A DNA stretch of 64,000 nucleotides from Planomonospora parontospora (GTDB lineage Bacteria > Actinomycetota > Actinomycetes > Streptosporangiales > Streptosporangiaceae). The first letter of the stretch is position 1; every line of letters begins with the position of its first letter. Location: positions 124,001-188,000 of the forward strand of contig BMQD01000014.1 of NCBI GenBank assembly GCA_014647935.1. The letters run 5' to 3'. Below the pieces are notes generated by a model that was not told the DNA's origin, did no database searches, and saw only the letters and a list, made by a program, of their open reading frames with translations. This document shows, piece after piece, positions 41,562 to 51,132 of this stretch. The position numbers were made by a program, and so were the translations under genes.

Positions 41562-44120
41562 TCACGAACGGGTCTGCACCGTCACGGCCGCCGCCCCGAA
41601 CAGGACCGAGTCCCGGCGGGTGCTCAGCCTGAGCACCGGATTCCGCCCCAGGACGGCGTGGAAGCGGTCGACGTCCACTCCCGGCGTGAGGTCGACCCCC
41701 ACCGACCCCGTGGACGAGCCGTCGAAGGGGTTGTCGGGGTTCCGGTCGCCGCCCTCGGGCCGGAGCGGGCCCGCCCCCGCGCTCACCCGGTCGCCGCGGA
41801 GATCGGCGTCGCCCTCCCAGGCCACCACGTCCAGCTGCGCGGGCCCGGCCCCGCGGGCCAGCCCGTCGAGCGGCAGGCGCACCGGCGTGCCCGCCCCGAC
41901 CAGGACCGCCGTGTCGACGACCACGGCCTGGCCGTACGGCCGGCGCGGGTCGGCCGCGACGACCACCAGACTCCAGCCGGCGTGCCGCGAGACGCCCGCC
42001 CGGAGGGGGACGTCGGCCACCCAGTACTTGCCCCGGAGCCTGCGCACCAGCCCGGTCACGTCGGCGAACGCCTGATATGCCCGGCCGGACGGCAGCACCC
42101 GCTCGACCACGTTCGTGGCGCTCACCTGCGTGTAGCCGGTGCTCCCCGGGGCCCTGAACTTCACCCGCCCGGCGGCGGGCGCGCTCGCCGACCAGTAGAG
42201 CCCGGCCCAGACGACCCTGCCGCGGCCGGGCAGGTCCAGCCGGGCGGCGCTGGAGCTCTTCGTCGACGGGTCCCCGTCCCGGTCGAAGAGCCGCATGGGC
42301 GCCTGGTCGTTGTCGCGCTCGTCGCCGTCCCGCGACCGCACCGCCCGGCACATGCGGCCGGTGGGCGCCCGGGTCAGGAGGGTGTTGCCGATCGCGGCGG
42401 TGACCACCCTGCCCTCGGCGGCGAAGCGGGCCGGGGCCCCGAAGGCCCGCACCCCGCTCTCCGACTCCGCGCTCACCGGCTCGCCCCCACCGCCGACCCG
42501 GAGCGAGAGCGGCACGTCCAGGGCCGCCGTCGGCGCGGCTTTCACCCGGAGGAAGACCGAGGTCGCCTGACCGGGGGCCAGCGGGCCGCGGGCGCAACGC
42601 ACGTGCCGGCCCGCGGGCCGGCAGGACCACCCGTCCACCGTGCCGACGGACCCGCCCGCGGCGGGCCTCGCCCGGCTCCCGCCCGTCAGCATCGTCACCC
42701 CGTCCGGCAGGCCGATCCGGGCCACCACTTCGCGGCTCCCGCCCAGGCCCGCGTTGCGCAGCCGTACGGCCACCATGCCCGGCTGGGCCCTGACCAGCGC
42801 GCCGAGCACCTCGATCCCGGCGACCAGGCGCGGGACGGCCGTCCCGATCCTCCCCCGCTGGTGCGCGGGGCTCGGCGCCTCGCGGGGCGCGGCCCGCACC
42901 GGCCGGGCGGGCGCCGGAGCCCCGGTCCGCGCGCTCCCGGAGGGCGGCGCGGTCACGGGCGGCCGCGGGCTCCCGGGGGCGCGGGAGGTCGCGGGAGCGT
43001 GCGACGGCTCCGCCGGGGGCGCCGTGGAGGGCCGCGGCGGCACCGGCGTGCTCCCCTGCGAGGCCGCCGAGGGCTCCGGCCCGGCGGGGAGGGGCTCGGG
43101 CTGCGCGATGATCGGCGGCGGTGTAGGCACCGGGACGGATCCCGGGGCCGGCCGGAGGAGCGCCGGGTCGCCGGAGGTCACCAGCACGAGCGCCGTCGCC
43201 GTGCCGAGCGCGATGACGGCCGCGCTCGCCGCGACGGCCTGCTGCCGCCCGCGGGAGGCGCGCCGCGCCCAGCCCGCCGCGCCGCCGAGGGCGCCGAGGC
43301 CGGTGACGAGGCCGCACCCGGGCGCGCCGCCCGACTTGCCCAGCGCCGTGAGGTATCCGTCCAGGACCGGTCCGGCGATGAGGGGACCGACGATGACGCG
43401 CAGGCCCCGGTCGACGTCGGTCAGCTCCATGAACACGGCCCGGCAGTCGGTGCAGTCGTCCATGTGCCGGTCGATGAGCCTGGTCTCCCGCTTGACCAGG
43501 CCGCCCCGGACGTAGGCGCCCATCTTCGACAACGACGGGCGGCACCCCTTCCGCGGCGTTCCGGACAGGTGCACCTTCAGGCAGGCCTGGCGCAGCCCCT
43601 CCTTCGCCCTGCCGACGAGCTCGGCCACCTCGTCGGCGGGGAGCCCGATCAGCGGGGCGACGTCGACGGGCCCGGACTTCTCCACCTCGACGTGCCAGAG
43701 CAGCGACTGCCAGCGCTCGGGCAGCGACAGGAAGGCCCGGGCGACCAGCGAGCGCTCCAGGCCGATCAGCGCCGGGTCGACGAAGGGCACCCCTGGGTCG
43801 AACAGCTCCGCCTCCCCCTTGGGCACCTCGCCGCTCGCGGTACGGCGCCGCTCCCGGTCGTAGACCGTACGGCGGACCGCGGTGAGCAGGTGCACCCGGA
43901 AGGCCTCCTTGGGGCCGCCGCCCCGCCGGGTCAGGTCCAGGATCCTGGTGAACGTCTCCGCCACGACGTCCTCGGCCTCGGCCGCGCTCCGGACGAGCTG
44001 CCGGGCCAGGGCGCGCGCCGCCGGCGCGTGCCGTTCGTAGAGGCCGCCGTAGGCCGCCGCGTTCCCGTTCCGGGTCGCGGCGAGCAACTCGGCGTCGCCT
44101 TGAGACGATTCAACACTCAT
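41562..44120 (-). CDS. ECF sigma factor fused to zinc-finger anti-sigma, membrane helix and extracytoplasmic domain
   Basis: The 852-residue protein combines four modules in one frame. Residues 1-185 are sigma regions 2 and 4 (AEAEDVVAETFTRILDL; LPADEVAELVGRAKEGLRQ). Residues 195-245 contain the anti-sigma zinc finger H219-x3-C223-x2-C226 (RHMDDCTDC). A membrane helix follows at 294-315 (QQAVAASAAVIALGTATALV). Then come a Pro/Ser linker (320-420) and an external beta-rich region (LPGRGRVVWAGLYWSASAP and later) like surface proteins of actinobacteria. It is probably released by proteolysis when the outside domain senses a signal. GAGG lies upstream of ATG 44120. Confidence 0.85.
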   Translation of the reverse strand: MSVESSQGDAELLAATRNGNAAAYGGLYERHAPAARALARQLVRSAAEAEDVVAETFTRILDLTRRGGGPKEAFRVHLLTAVRRTVYDRERRRTASGEVPKGEAELFDPGVPFVDPALIGLERSLVARAFLSLPERWQSLLWHVEVEKSGPVDVAPLIGLPADEVAELVGRAKEGLRQACLKVHLSGTPRKGCRPSLSKMGAYVRGGLVKRETRLIDRHMDDCTDCRAVFMELTDVDRGLRVIVGPLIAGPVLDGYLTALGKSGGAPGCGLVTGLGALGGAAGWARRASRGRQQAVAASAAVIALGTATALVLVTSGDPALLRPAPGSVPVPTPPPIIAQPEPLPAGPEPSAASQGSTPVPPRPSTAPPAEPSHAPATSRAPGSPRPPVTAPPSGSARTGAPAPARPVRAAPREAPSPAHQRGRIGTAVPRLVAGIEVLGALVRAQPGMVAVRLRNAGLGGSREVVARIGLPDGVTMLTGGSRARPAAGGSVGTVDGWSCRPAGRHVRCARGPLAPGQATSVFLRVKAAPTAALDVPLSLRVGGGGEPVSAESESGVRAFGAPARFAAEGRVVTAAIGNTLLTRAPTGRMCRAVRSRDGDERDNDQAPMRLFDRDGDPSTKSSSAARLDLPGRGRVVWAGLYWSASAPAAGRVKFRAPGSTGYTQVSATNVVERVLPSGRAYQAFADVTGLVRRLRGKYWVADVPLRAGVSRHAGWSLVVVAADPRRPYGQAVVVDTAVLVGAGTPVRLPLDGLARGAGPAQLDVVAWEGDADLRGDRVSAGAGPLRPEGGDRNPDNPFDGSSTGSVGVDLTPGVDVDRFHAVLGRNPVLRLSTRRDSVLFGAAAVTVQTRS

Positions 44121-44238
44121 TGTGACCTCACGATTACCTACAGTCGTCGCGCCCATACATTCCGCAGTCCGCACGACGGCTAAACCGAAGTCGCGGCTTT
44201 GCCTGCGACCGGGTCGGAGGCGCCGCCGGGGGCGGCCC

Positions 44239-44254
44239 TAACCTTGGTGTCATG
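44239..44254 (+). promoter_or_regulatory. -10 element and leaderless start of pyrE
   Basis: TAACCT (44239-44244) is 7 nt before ATG 44252, and there is no Shine-Dalgarno sequence. It predicts a leaderless pyrE mRNA. Confidence 0.5.
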
Positions 44255-44788
44255 AGCGATCGTGAGAACCTGCTGGCCGAGATCAAGAGCAAGGGCGTCG
44301 TGCACGGCCGCGTCGTGCTGTCCTCCGGCAAGGAGGCGGACTTCTACGTGGACCTGCGCCGGGTGACCCTCGACGGGAGGGCGGCTCCGCTGGTCGGCCG
44401 GGTCATGCTGGATCTCACCGCCGACCTCGACTACGACGCCGTGGGCGGACTCACCCTGGGCGCGGACCCGGTGGCGACGGCCATGCTGCACGCGGCGGCG
44501 GCGCGGGGCCGCGCGCTCGACGCGTTCGTGGTCCGCAAGGCGGCCAAGGCGCACGGGATGCAGCGCCGGATCGAGGGACCGGACGTCGGCGGGCGGCGGG
44601 TGCTGGCGGTGGAGGACACCTCCACGACCGGCGGGTCGCCGCTGACCGCCGTGGAGGCGCTCCGCGAGGCCGGCGCCGAGGTCGTGGCGGTCGCCACGAT
44701 CGTGGACCGGGGGGCGGCCTCCGCCATCACCGGGGCCGGCCTGCCGTACCGCACCGCCTACACGCTGGAGGACCTGGGCTTGTCCTGA
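44252..44788 (+). CDS. pyrE: Orotate phosphoribosyltransferase
   Basis: The 178-residue enzyme converts orotate and PRPP to orotidine 5'-phosphate in pyrimidine synthesis. It shows SSGKEADFYVDLRRVTLD near the N-terminus, the flexible loop Lys (VVRKAAKAHGMQRRIEG) and the PRPP-binding motif VLAVEDTSTTGGSPLTAVEAL (about 127-147). The length is normal for the actinobacterial form. It stands apart from other pyrimidine genes here. Its divergent neighbour is the sigma/anti-sigma fusion gene. Confidence 0.95.
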   Translation: MSDRENLLAEIKSKGVVHGRVVLSSGKEADFYVDLRRVTLDGRAAPLVGRVMLDLTADLDYDAVGGLTLGADPVATAMLHAAAARGRALDAFVVRKAAKAHGMQRRIEGPDVGGRRVLAVEDTSTTGGSPLTAVEALREAGAEVVAVATIVDRGAASAITGAGLPYRTAYTLEDLGLS

Positions 44789-44906
44789 GCCGCCCCGAGA
44801 CCTCGGGATCCCAGGGTTCCGTGGTCGCGGGATTCCGGGGTCCCGAGGTTCCGGGATCGTGGCATTCCGAGGTTCCGGGGTCGCGGAAGCCGGGAGAGCA
44901 GCGTGC

Positions 44907-45341
44907 CTACTCCCGGACGGCCGTGAACTCCTGCCGCCCCCCGGCCCCGCCCGGGGGGCGCACGACGCCGTTCACCCGGACGCGGACCGTGGACGCGTCG
45001 GTCAGCACGACGTCCACCTTGTCGTCGAAGGCCTGCGCCTGCTCGCCGCGGGCCATCTCCCGGTTGAGCAGCACGTCGCCGCCCGCCACCTTCAGGAAGA
45101 CCGTGGGGCAGTGCTCCTCGGCGCACTCGACGAGCACCGTGGGGACCCGGGCGGGCGTGGCGGAGGGGGCTCCGGTCGCGGGGGCGGGCGCGGAGGCCGA
45201 GGCGGAGGACGCGGGTTCGGAGCCGAGCGCGCCGATCAGCGACCTGCCGCCCAGCGCGATCAGGAACAGCAGGGCCAGCACCGCGAGCCCGGCGAGGGCG
45301 AGGCGGGCGATGCCCATCGGGTCGGACCTGTGGCGTCCCAC
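44907..45341 (-). CDS. Membrane-anchored protein with RodZ C-terminal-like (DUF4115) domain
   Basis: The 144-residue protein has one membrane helix (about residues 12-32, LALAGLAVLALLFLIALGG), an Ala/Ser/Pro linker and a C-terminal beta domain. The domain resembles the DUF4115 domain found at the end of RodZ (TVFLKVAGGDVLLNREMARG; VDVVLTDASTVRVRVNGV). It lacks the RodZ helix-turn-helix. GTG 45341 is chosen because TACCCT lies 7 nt upstream (leaderless); ATG 45317 is an alternative eight codons later. The cell-wall role is only an analogy. Confidence 0.7.
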   Translation of the reverse strand: MGRHRSDPMGIARLALAGLAVLALLFLIALGGRSLIGALGSEPASSASASAPAPATGAPSATPARVPTVLVECAEEHCPTVFLKVAGGDVLLNREMARGEQAQAFDDKVDVVLTDASTVRVRVNGVVRPPGGAGGRQEFTAVRE

Positions 45342-45368
45342 ACATTGGAGGGTAGCGGCAGGAGCGGC

Positions 45369-45428
45369 GGTCCCACGAGCGGTCCCACGAGCGGTCCCAC
45401 GAGCGGCCCCACGAGCGGCACCACGAGC
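45369..45428. repeat. 12-bp tandem repeat, five copies (GGTCCCACGAGC)
   Basis: Five units in tandem; the last two vary as GGCCCCACGAGC and GGCACCACGAGC. They lie just upstream of the RodZ-C-like gene. They form an open frame on the minus strand (Gly-Thr-Ala-Arg units) that I do not accept as coding. Confidence 0.85.
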
Positions 45429-45650
45429 GGCACCGTCGCCCGGGGGCGCGGACCCCGCCCCGGAGACCGCGGGCCCCGCCGCCGGAGGCGGGCGGCCCGG
45501 CGTCCGGGCGGACGGATCCGCAGGGATCAAGGAGTGGCGAAGCTACCGGGGCGGGGCGTAAACAGGAATACTGGCCGTCGGGCCGTGTCCCGCGAGGGTC
45601 CCGCCAGGCCCGGCCGATCCGCGCTTGCCGTCTTCCAGGGAGTTGAACCG

Positions 45651-46673
<1,023 letters not shown>

Positions 46674-46697
46674 TCCGCCCCACCCCCTCGGCCCGGC

Positions 46698-46729
46698 GGC
46701 GGGCGGGCGCCCACCGGCGCCCGCCCGCC
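46698..46729 (+). terminator. Terminator hairpin after fba
   Basis: GGCGGGCGGGCGCC (46698-46711) pairs perfectly with 46716-46729 around CACC, 25 nt after the fba stop. The stem extends outward by one more C-G and two G-U pairs. It lacks a U-tract. Confidence 0.7.
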
Positions 46730-46763
46730 GTTCCGGGCTGACGAGACCTCGAAGAGGAGGGAC

Positions 46764-46802
46764 GGCGCGTCCGGCCCGCTCACCGAGCGGGCCGGACGCG
46801 CC
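46764..46802 (+). terminator. 18-bp perfect hairpin directly before the DUF3151 gene
   Basis: GGCGCGTCCGGCCCGCTC (46764-46781) pairs with 46785-46802 around the triloop ACC. It ends at the base before the GGAG ribosome binding site of the next gene (ATG 46813). It may be a second fba terminator or a leader hairpin that controls DUF3151 expression. Confidence 0.65.
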
Positions 46803-46812
46803 GGAGAAACCA

Positions 46813-47232
46813 ATGGAATCCCACGAGAACCTTCTCGCCGGTCCCCCGCCCACCCTGCTGCCGGACCTGCCCGAGGCCCGGGAGGCCCTGGCCTCGGGCG
46901 CCAAGGCGTCCGACGTCGCCGCGAGCTTCCCCGCCCATCCGGCGGCCTGGGCCGCCCTGGCCGAGGAGTACTTCGCGTCGGGGCACGCGGTGACGTCCTA
47001 CGCGTTCGCCCGCACCGGCTACCACCGCGGGCTCGACCAGCTGCGCCGCGCCGGGTGGAAGGGCCACGGCCCGATCCCCTGGGAGCACGAGCCCAACCGC
47101 GGGTTCCTGCGCTGCCTGTACGCCCTGGCCCGGGCCGCGCAGAGCATCGGGGAGAAGGACGAGGCCGAGCGCTGCATGACCTTCCTGAAGGACTCCAGCG
47201 CCGAGGCGCACGCCGCGCTGACCGGCCGCTGA
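46813..47232 (+). CDS. DUF3151 domain protein
   Basis: The 139-residue protein matches the DUF3151 family of actinobacteria, often found between fba and purA as here. Landmarks are NLLAGPPPTLLP at the start, FPAHPAAWAALAEEYF, SYAFARTGYHRGLDQLRRAGWKGHGPIPWEHEPNRGFLR and a C-terminal helix. Its biochemical role is unknown. GGAGAAACC lies upstream of ATG 46813. The gene is probably cotranscribed or closely regulated with fba, as the neighbourhood is conserved. Confidence 0.92.
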   Translation: MESHENLLAGPPPTLLPDLPEAREALASGAKASDVAASFPAHPAAWAALAEEYFASGHAVTSYAFARTGYHRGLDQLRRAGWKGHGPIPWEHEPNRGFLRCLYALARAAQSIGEKDEAERCMTFLKDSSAEAHAALTGR

Positions 47233-47402
47233 GGGCCCGGCCCGGCCTGCTCCGGGTCCGGCCCCGCCCGCTCCGGCGCCCGGTCCGGACCCGACGCGGC
47301 GCGGCGCGGCGCCTGACCGGACAGGGTCCGCGCCTGATCCGGACCCGGTGCGGCACCCGGCCCGGACCCGGTCCGAACGGGGTCCGCGCCCGGTCCGGAC
47401 GC

Positions 47403-47437
47403 GGGGGATCCCCCTCCGGCGGGAGGGGAGATCCCCC
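47403..47437 (+). terminator. Terminator hairpin after the DUF3151 gene
   Basis: GGGGGATC plus CCCCTCC (47403-47417) pairs with GGAGGGG, a bulged A and GATCCCCC (47422-47437): 15 bp with one bulge and a 4-nt loop. It precedes the purA promoter. Confidence 0.65.
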
Positions 47438-47454
47438 TTCCGCGGCCCGTCGGG

Positions 47455-47516
47455 TATTCTCTCCTCGCAAGAGCCCCTGTCGCGATTGCGCCAGGGGTTT
47501 CGTTTTGTGGTGGGAG
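47455..47516 (+). promoter_or_regulatory. purA promoter -10 and terminator-like leader hairpin
   Basis: TATTCT (47455-47460) is the probable -10, so the mRNA would begin near 47467. A hairpin follows at once: CCCCTG (47474-47479) with CAGGGG (47492-47497), extended inside by CGC/GCG around GATT and followed by TTTCGTTTTG. The purA ribosome binding site GGTGGGAG comes next. The shape is that of an intrinsic terminator placed in the 5' leader. Confidence 0.5.
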
Positions 47517-47523
47517 ACTAACG

Positions 47524-48807
47524 ATGCCGGCTGTCGTTCTCTTCGGCGCCCAGTGGGGCGACGAAGGCAAGGGTAAGGCCACCGACCTGCTCGGCGACAA
47601 GGTTGACTACGTCGTCAGATATCAGGGCGGGAACAACGCGGGCCACACGGTCGTCATCGGCGACCAGAAGTACGCCCTGCACCTACTGCCGACGGGGGTG
47701 CTGTCGCCGAACGTCGTCCCGGTGATCGGCAACGGCGTCGTCATCGACCCGGGCGTGCTGCTGAGCGAGATCGAGGGCCTGGAGGCCCGCGGGGTCTCCT
47801 CCGAGCGCCTGCTGATCTCCGCCAACGCGCACCTGATCATGCCCCACCACAAGGCCCTCGACAAGGTCTCCGAGCGCTACCTCGGCAAGGCCCGGATCGG
47901 CACGACCGGCCGCGGCATCGGCCCGGCCTACGGCGACAAGATCTACCGGATGGGCATCCGGGTCCAGGACCTGCTCGACCCGGGCATCCTGCAGAAGAAG
48001 ATCGAGGTCGCCCTCGGCGAGAAGAACCAGATCCTCACCAAGATCTACAACCGCCGGTCGCTCGAACCGGCCAAGGTCCTGGAGGAGTACCTCGGCTACG
48101 CCGAGCGCCTCAAGCCGCACATCGCCGACACCTCGCTGATCCTGAGCCGGGCGCTGGACGACGACAAGGTCGTGCTGCTGGAGGGAGGGCAGGGCAACCT
48201 GCTCGACATCGACCACGGCACCTACCCGTTCGTCACCTCCTCCTCGCCGACCTCGGGCGGCGCCTGCGCGGGCGCGGGCATCCCGCCGACCCGCATCACC
48301 CGGGTGATCGGCATCCTGAAGGCCTACACCACCCGGGTCGGCTCGGGCCCGTTCCCGACCGAGCTCACCGACGAGATGGGCGACTGGCTGCGCACCACCG
48401 GCGGCGAGTACGGCGTGACCACCGGCCGCAACCGCCGCTGCGGCTGGTTCGACTCGGTGATCGCCCGCTACGCCACCCGGATCAACGGCGTCACCGACTT
48501 CTTCCTCACCAAGCTGGACGTGCTCTCGGGCCTGGAGAAGATCCCGGTCTGCGTGGCCTACGAGGTGGACGGCGTGCGCCACGACGAGATCCCGATGACC
48601 CAGACGGACTTCCACCACGCCAAGCCGGTCTACGAGGAGTTCCCCGGCTGGCAGGAGGACATCACGGGCGCCAAGTCCTTCGACGACCTGCCCGCCAACG
48701 CCCGGGCCTACGTCAGGGCCCTGGAGGAGATGAGCGGTGCCCCGATCTCCGCCATCGGCGTCGGCCCCGGCCGCACCGAGACCCTCCAGCTCCGCCCGCT
48801 GATCTGA
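47524..48807 (+). CDS. purA: Adenylosuccinate synthetase
   Basis: The 427-residue enzyme makes adenylosuccinate from IMP, aspartate and GTP, the first step from IMP to AMP. The N-terminal GTP-binding loop is [11 protein letters not shown] (residues 8-18), followed by [12 protein letters not shown], the active-site [34 protein letters not shown] and [12 protein letters not shown]. All family signatures and the full length are present. GGTGGGAG precedes ATG 47524. Neighbours downstream include purD and purC. Confidence 0.98.
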   Translation: MPAVVLFGAQWGDEGKGKATDLLGDKVDYVVRYQGGNNAGHTVVIGDQKYALHLLPTGVLSPNVVPVIGNGVVIDPGVLLSEIEGLEARGVSSERLLISANAHLIMPHHKALDKVSERYLGKARIGTTGRGIGPAYGDKIYRMGIRVQDLLDPGILQKKIEVALGEKNQILTKIYNRRSLEPAKVLEEYLGYAERLKPHIADTSLILSRALDDDKVVLLEGGQGNLLDIDHGTYPFVTSSSPTSGGACAGAGIPPTRITRVIGILKAYTTRVGSGPFPTELTDEMGDWLRTTGGEYGVTTGRNRRCGWFDSVIARYATRINGVTDFFLTKLDVLSGLEKIPVCVAYEVDGVRHDEIPMTQTDFHHAKPVYEEFPGWQEDITGAKSFDDLPANARAYVRALEEMSGAPISAIGVGPGRTETLQLRPLI

Positions 48808-48813
48808 CCCGTC

Positions 48814-48917
48814 CCGTACGGCTCCGCCCGCCGATCCGGCCCCGCACCCCGTACGGCTCCGCCCGCCGGCCCGGACCCGTCCCCGTACGGCTCCGCGCCC
48901 CGGGCGGAGCCGTACGG
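48814..48917. repeat. Repeated hairpin arms after purA
   Basis: CCGTACGGCTCCGCCC is present at 48814-48829 and 48849-48864, with a near copy at 48883-48898. One reverse-complement arm, GGGCGGAGCCGTACGG, is at 48902-48917. Any of the left copies can pair with the single right arm, giving alternative hairpins, probably terminators of purA. The 18-nt word at 48885-48902 also occurs at 15686-15703. Confidence 0.75.
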
Positions 48918-48997
48918 CCACCGCGGGAGGGGCGGCCGGGGCGGAGCCGCCGGGAAGAACGCACCCCGGCGGGGAGCCATCCGGGCGCCCCGCTCGG

Positions 48998-49012
48998 TAG
49001 GGTCCCGGTGTG
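48998..49012 (+). promoter_or_regulatory. -10 element and leaderless start of the GDPD gene
   Basis: TAGGGT (48998-49003) lies 6 nt before GTG 49010, with no ribosome binding site. Confidence 0.45.
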
Positions 49013-49969
49013 CATGCCGAGATCCACGGTCACCGCGGGGCCCGAGGGCTCCGCCCGGAGAACACGCTGCCCGGGCTCGCCCACGCTCTGGAGCTGGGCG
49101 TCGACGCGCTGGAGTTCGACGTCGCGCTGACGGCCGACCGGCGGCTGGTGCTCACCCACGACCTCACCGTCTCCCCGGTGACCAGCGCCGACACCGGCCC
49201 GGCCCGGGCGGGTGACCCGCTCTTCCCCTACGTGGGCAGGCCCGTCGGCGCGCTGACGCTGGCGCAGCTGCGCACCCTCGAATGCGGCGTACGGCTGCCG
49301 CTCCGCCCCGACGACCGCTTCGCCGCGACGCAGGTCCCGGTGCCGCACACCCGGATGCCGACGCTGGGGGCGGTGCTCGGCCTGGTGGACGCCTACGGCG
49401 CCGACGGGGTGCGGCTGCACGTGGAGCTCAAGTCCGACCCGACCCGGCCGGACCTCACCCCCGATCCGCGTGAGTTCACCGAGCTGGTGGTCGCCGAGCT
49501 CGACCGGCACGACAGGCTCGGCGGCACGGCGATCCTCAGCTTCGACTGGCGCATCCTGCGGATCGCGCGGGAGCTGGCCCCGGCGGCGCGGCGCTACGCC
49601 CTGATCGAGCTGGACACCCTGGAGAGCGTCTGGCTGGACGGCCTGCTCCTTTCGGACTTCGGCGGCGACGTCCCGGCCGCCGCCGCGGCGGCCGGGGGCA
49701 CCGCGGTCTCGCCCGAGCACGTGATGGTGGACGAGGAGTTCATGCGGCGGGCGGCCGCCGCCGGACTGCCGGTGGTCCCGTGGACCGTCAACGAGCCGGA
49801 CCGGGCCGCGGCCCTGCTCGACCTCGGCGCGGCCGGGCTCGTCACCGACTACCCCGACCGGATGCGCGCCCTCTGGGCCGGGCGCGGGCTCCCCCTGCCC
49901 GCCCCGGTCACCGCGTGCCGCGCCGTCCGGGAGCCGCGCGGAGGACCGTCCCCGGCCCGGACGGCCTGA
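49010..49969 (+). CDS. Glycerophosphodiester phosphodiesterase
   Basis: The 319-residue protein is a GDPD-type TIM-barrel enzyme that hydrolyses glycerophosphodiesters to glycerol 3-phosphate and an alcohol. Catalytic landmarks are HGHRGARGLRPENTLPG (the HR and E residues, 7-23), DALEFDVALTADRRLVLTHD (ExD and HD), LHVELKSD and the late WTVNEPD. No signal peptide is present, so it is likely cytosolic and acts in phospholipid turnover. It starts at GTG 49010 with a leaderless promoter and converges with the second corA. Confidence 0.92.
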   Translation: MHAEIHGHRGARGLRPENTLPGLAHALELGVDALEFDVALTADRRLVLTHDLTVSPVTSADTGPARAGDPLFPYVGRPVGALTLAQLRTLECGVRLPLRPDDRFAATQVPVPHTRMPTLGAVLGLVDAYGADGVRLHVELKSDPTRPDLTPDPREFTELVVAELDRHDRLGGTAILSFDWRILRIARELAPAARRYALIELDTLESVWLDGLLLSDFGGDVPAAAAAAGGTAVSPEHVMVDEEFMRRAAAAGLPVVPWTVNEPDRAAALLDLGAAGLVTDYPDRMRALWAGRGLPLPAPVTACRAVREPRGGPSPARTA

Positions 49970-50013
49970 GAACCGTCCGGGCCGGGAGCGGTGCGGCGGG
50001 GCCCCGCCCGGGA

Positions 50014-51132
50014 CTACATCCAGCCGTTGCGGCGGAAACCCCGGTAGAGCAGCGTGCAGGCGATCACCATGACGCCGAGCACGACCGGGTAGCCGAAGAC
50101 GGAGTCGAGCTCGGGCATGTGATCGAAGTTCATGCCGTAGATCCCGGCGATCATCGTGGGGACGGCCATGATGGCGACCCAGGCGGAGATCTTGCGCATG
50201 TCCTCGTTGGCGAGGGCGTTGGAGCGGGCGAGCGCCGCCTGCAGCACCGAGTTGCAGAGCTCGTTGGACGACTCGACCTGCTCGCAGACCCGGGCGAGGT
50301 GGTCGACGACGTCGCGGAAGTACTCGCGCATCTCGGAGGGGATCATCCGGCGCTGGGCCAGCGTGGACATCGGCGACTGGAGCGGGGTGACCGCCCGCTT
50401 GAGCTCGATCATCTCGCGCTTGAGGTTGTAGATCCGGCTGATGTCCCGGGCGCTGACGTCGGCGAAGACCATGGCCTCCACCTCCTCCAGCTCGGCCTGC
50501 ATGTCGTCGGCCACGTGCAGGTAGCGGTCCACGACGTGGTCGGCGATGGCGTGCAGCACACCGGTCGGGCCGCGTCCGAGCAGTTTGGGCTTGGCCTCCA
50601 GCCGCTCGCGGACCTCCGCCAGCGGGCAGTAGCGGCCGTGCCGCACGGTCACCACGAAGTCGGGGCCGACGAAGGCCATGATCTCGCCGGTGCCGATGAT
50701 CTCGCTGGTCGCGGTCAGCTCCGGGTGCTCCAGGTAGGCGACGGTCTTGAGCACCACGAAGAGCGAGTCGTCGTAGCGTTCGACCTTGGGCCGCTGGTGA
50801 GCCTTGACGGCGTCCTCGACGGCGAGGGGATGGAGGTCGAAGACCTCGGCCAGCCACTCGACCTCGGGGGCGTCGGGCTCGTGCAGCCCGACCCAGACGA
50901 AGGCGTCGGCCTTCTCCTGGGCGGCGTTGTGCGCGCGGACGAGCTCCAGGGCGTCCGGGATGCCGAGGGCCTCGATCCGCCTGCCGCCGACGTAGGCGGC
51001 GTACTCGACGAGGGAGTCGCTCGGCGGGACGCAGGTGCCGTTCAAGCGGTCACGGACCGGGACGGAGGGAGCGTGGGGCGCACGGACCGTGCGTACGTGC
51101 CGAATGCGGGGAAAAAGGAGCGAAGAACGCAT
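50014..51132 (-). CDS. corA: CorA-family magnesium/cobalt transporter (second copy)
   Basis: The 372-residue protein has the large cytoplasmic CorA domain (VEDAVKAHQRPKVERYDDSL; RYLHVADDMQAELEEVEAMV) and two C-terminal helices with the pore motif IYGMNFDHMPELD. The gating-loop motif is standard, unlike the paralogue at 12847. The first 40 residues are variable and the start could be later. AAAGG lies before ATG 51132. It should transport Mg2+ and possibly Co2+ across the plasma membrane. Confidence 0.94.
   Translation of the reverse strand: MRSSLLFPRIRHVRTVRAPHAPSVPVRDRLNGTCVPPSDSLVEYAAYVGGRRIEALGIPDALELVRAHNAAQEKADAFVWVGLHEPDAPEVEWLAEVFDLHPLAVEDAVKAHQRPKVERYDDSLFVVLKTVAYLEHPELTATSEIIGTGEIMAFVGPDFVVTVRHGRYCPLAEVRERLEAKPKLLGRGPTGVLHAIADHVVDRYLHVADDMQAELEEVEAMVFADVSARDISRIYNLKREMIELKRAVTPLQSPMSTLAQRRMIPSEMREYFRDVVDHLARVCEQVESSNELCNSVLQAALARSNALANEDMRKISAWVAIMAVPTMIAGIYGMNFDHMPELDSVFGYPVVLGVMVIACTLLYRGFRRNGWM

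Noticed and set aside
44797-44900. Degenerate GAGGTTCCGGG repeats after pyrE as a regulatory array
   Set aside because: They lie between convergent stops, vary in spacing and show no dyad; simple sequence drift is enough to explain them.
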